Translations under genes and position numbers: made by a program
Shown: one piece after another, positions 6,304 to 6,725 of the stretch
Position numbering within the stretch: the first letter of the stretch is position 1
Layout: the number at the start of each line of letters is the position of its first letter
Assembly: GCA_020052635.1 (NCBI GenBank)
Contig: JAGVOR010000004.1
Location: 1-6,725, forward strand
Source: Candidatus Omnitrophota bacterium
Lineage (GTDB): Bacteria > Omnitrophota > Gorgyraeia > Gygaellales > Profunditerraquicolaceae
Direction: 5' to 3'
Length of the DNA stretch: 6,725 nt
The notes under the pieces: model-generated
The model's input: only the letters and a program-made list of their open reading frames with translations
The model's database searches: none
Told to the model about the DNA's origin: nothing

Positions 6304-6321
6304 CAGGCCTAGCTCGATGGA
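6304..6321 (-). repeat. Shortened relative of the heptad repeat, reverse orientation
   Basis: On the minus strand this stretch reads TCCATCGA, GC, TAGGCCTG. The same two 8-mers in the same order occur in the glyQS-ppdK spacer at 1762-1769 and 1780-1787, there separated by ten bases (CTATCGACTA) instead of two. It looks like a copy of that element with its central heptad lost. The surrounding bases show no further match. Confidence 0.35.
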
Positions 6322-6337
6322 GCTATCCGTAATCTAA

Positions 6338-6383
6338 TCGGGGGACACATTACTTAATTCGAATTAAGTAATGTGTCCCCCGA
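6338..6383. repeat. Perfect 46-bp palindrome upstream of the PHP gene
   Basis: The arm 6338-6360 is the exact reverse complement of 6361-6383, with no loop base; the centre is AATTCGAATT. Each arm runs from a G/C block (GGGGGACACA on the left, TGTGTCCCCC on the right) to an AT-rich middle. The right end is 10 nt before the ATG at 6394. There is no T-run, so it is not a standard terminator. Perfect identity of the arms implies recent origin or active maintenance. From general recollection, GTGTCCCC-ended palindromes of this kind occur as dispersed elements in several phyla, sometimes near RAYT (Y1) transposases; none is present here. Confidence 0.85.
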
Positions 6384-6393
6384 ATAACAAAAA

Positions 6394-6725
6394 ATGTACA
6401 ACTTGCATTCCCATACTTTTCTAAGCGACGGTGAACTGCTTCCCTCCGAGGTCGCGGTCCGCTATCAGGACAAAGGTTATGCGGTAATTGCTATCACCGA
6501 CCATGCCGACTACAGTAATATTAAACAGGTTTCTAAATCAATTACGGAGTTCTGCCGCCGCTGGCCGAAAAACTCAAAAATTAAAGTCTTACCCGGCGTA
6601 GAACTAACCCACCTGCCGCCTGAACAATTCAAGCCCCTGGCCGCAATCGCCAGGAAAGCAGGCTTAAAAATTATTATCGCCCACGGTGAAACTCCGGTTG
6701 AGCCGGTAGCCCAAGGCACAAACCA
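6394..6725 (+). CDS. PHP-domain metallohydrolase, 5' part (3' truncated by the window)
   Basis: The frame runs from ATG 6394 to the window edge without a stop, giving 110 residues. An in-frame TAA at 6385-6387 fixes this as the first possible ATG. The N-terminus is MYNLHSHTFLSDGEL, with the PHP metal-binding HxH at H5 and H7 followed by D12. AITDHAD (33-39) supplies D36 and H37, PGVELTH (67-73) supplies E70, and AHGETPVEP (96-104) supplies H97. These are motifs I to III and the start of the TIM-like PHP fold, which hydrolyses phosphoester bonds at a di- or tri-metal centre. The spacing and the AHGETPVEPV..GTN stretch resemble stand-alone histidinol-phosphatase-like or PHP phosphoesterase proteins, not the DNA polymerase III PHP domain. 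The substrate cannot be told without the C-terminal half. No Shine-Dalgarno sequence precedes the start, and a 46-bp palindrome occupies the leader. Confidence 0.85.
   Translation, partial: MYNLHSHTFLSDGELLPSEVAVRYQDKGYAVIAITDHADYSNIKQVSKSITEFCRRWPKNSKIKVLPGVELTHLPPEQFKPLAAIARKAGLKIIIAHGETPVEPVAQGTN

Noticed and set aside
6265..6319. Inverted repeat CATCGAGC (6265-6272) and GCTCGATG (6312-6319), considered as a structured RNA or attachment site
   Set aside because: The arms are only 8 bp and 39 nt apart, the right arm overlaps the heptad-like remnant, and the intervening sequence shows no supporting structure.

Overview
The window carries a compact run of housekeeping genes, all on the plus strand, followed by a spacer of about 366 bp that is unusually rich in structured DNA. 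I read it as a fragment of an uncultivated Gram-negative-type bacterium. The combination of dimeric-type GlyRS, ATP-type PPDK, a short sigma-70 factor and Apt, together with moderate GC and heptad repeats in the spacers, reminds me of Omnitrophota (candidate division OP3). That assignment rests on recollection of gene content and repeat style, not on a search, and is tentative.

Layout. 1-330: the 3' end of an unrecognised protein gene. 385-1737: glycyl-tRNA synthetase (single-chain class II type). 1738-1828: spacer with 7-bp periodic repeats. 1829-4573: pyruvate, phosphate dikinase. 4574-4678: spacer with the same heptads arranged as a long inverted repeat. 4679-5494: sigma-70 family factor, translationally overlapping apt (5491-6027). 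6028-6393: non-coding, holding a broken tRNA-Arg copy interrupted by a 42-nt double-hairpin element, an intact tRNA-Arg(CCU), an AT-rich hairpin, a short relative of the heptad repeat and a perfect 46-bp palindrome. 6394-6725: 5' end of a PHP-domain metallohydrolase cut by the window edge.

The genes serve translation (GlyRS, tRNA-Arg), central carbon metabolism at the PEP/pyruvate node (PPDK), transcription initiation (sigma) and purine salvage (Apt). Only sigma and apt show physical coupling (ATGA overlap). The other genes are separated by spacers of 54-366 bp that hold the repeats, so a single operon is possible but not shown.

I find no defence system, CRISPR array, transposase or other obvious new protein system. 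The genuinely unusual material is non-coding: three distinct kinds of palindromic or repeat element confined to the spacers, one of them apparently inserted in a tRNA relic and one abutting a start codon.
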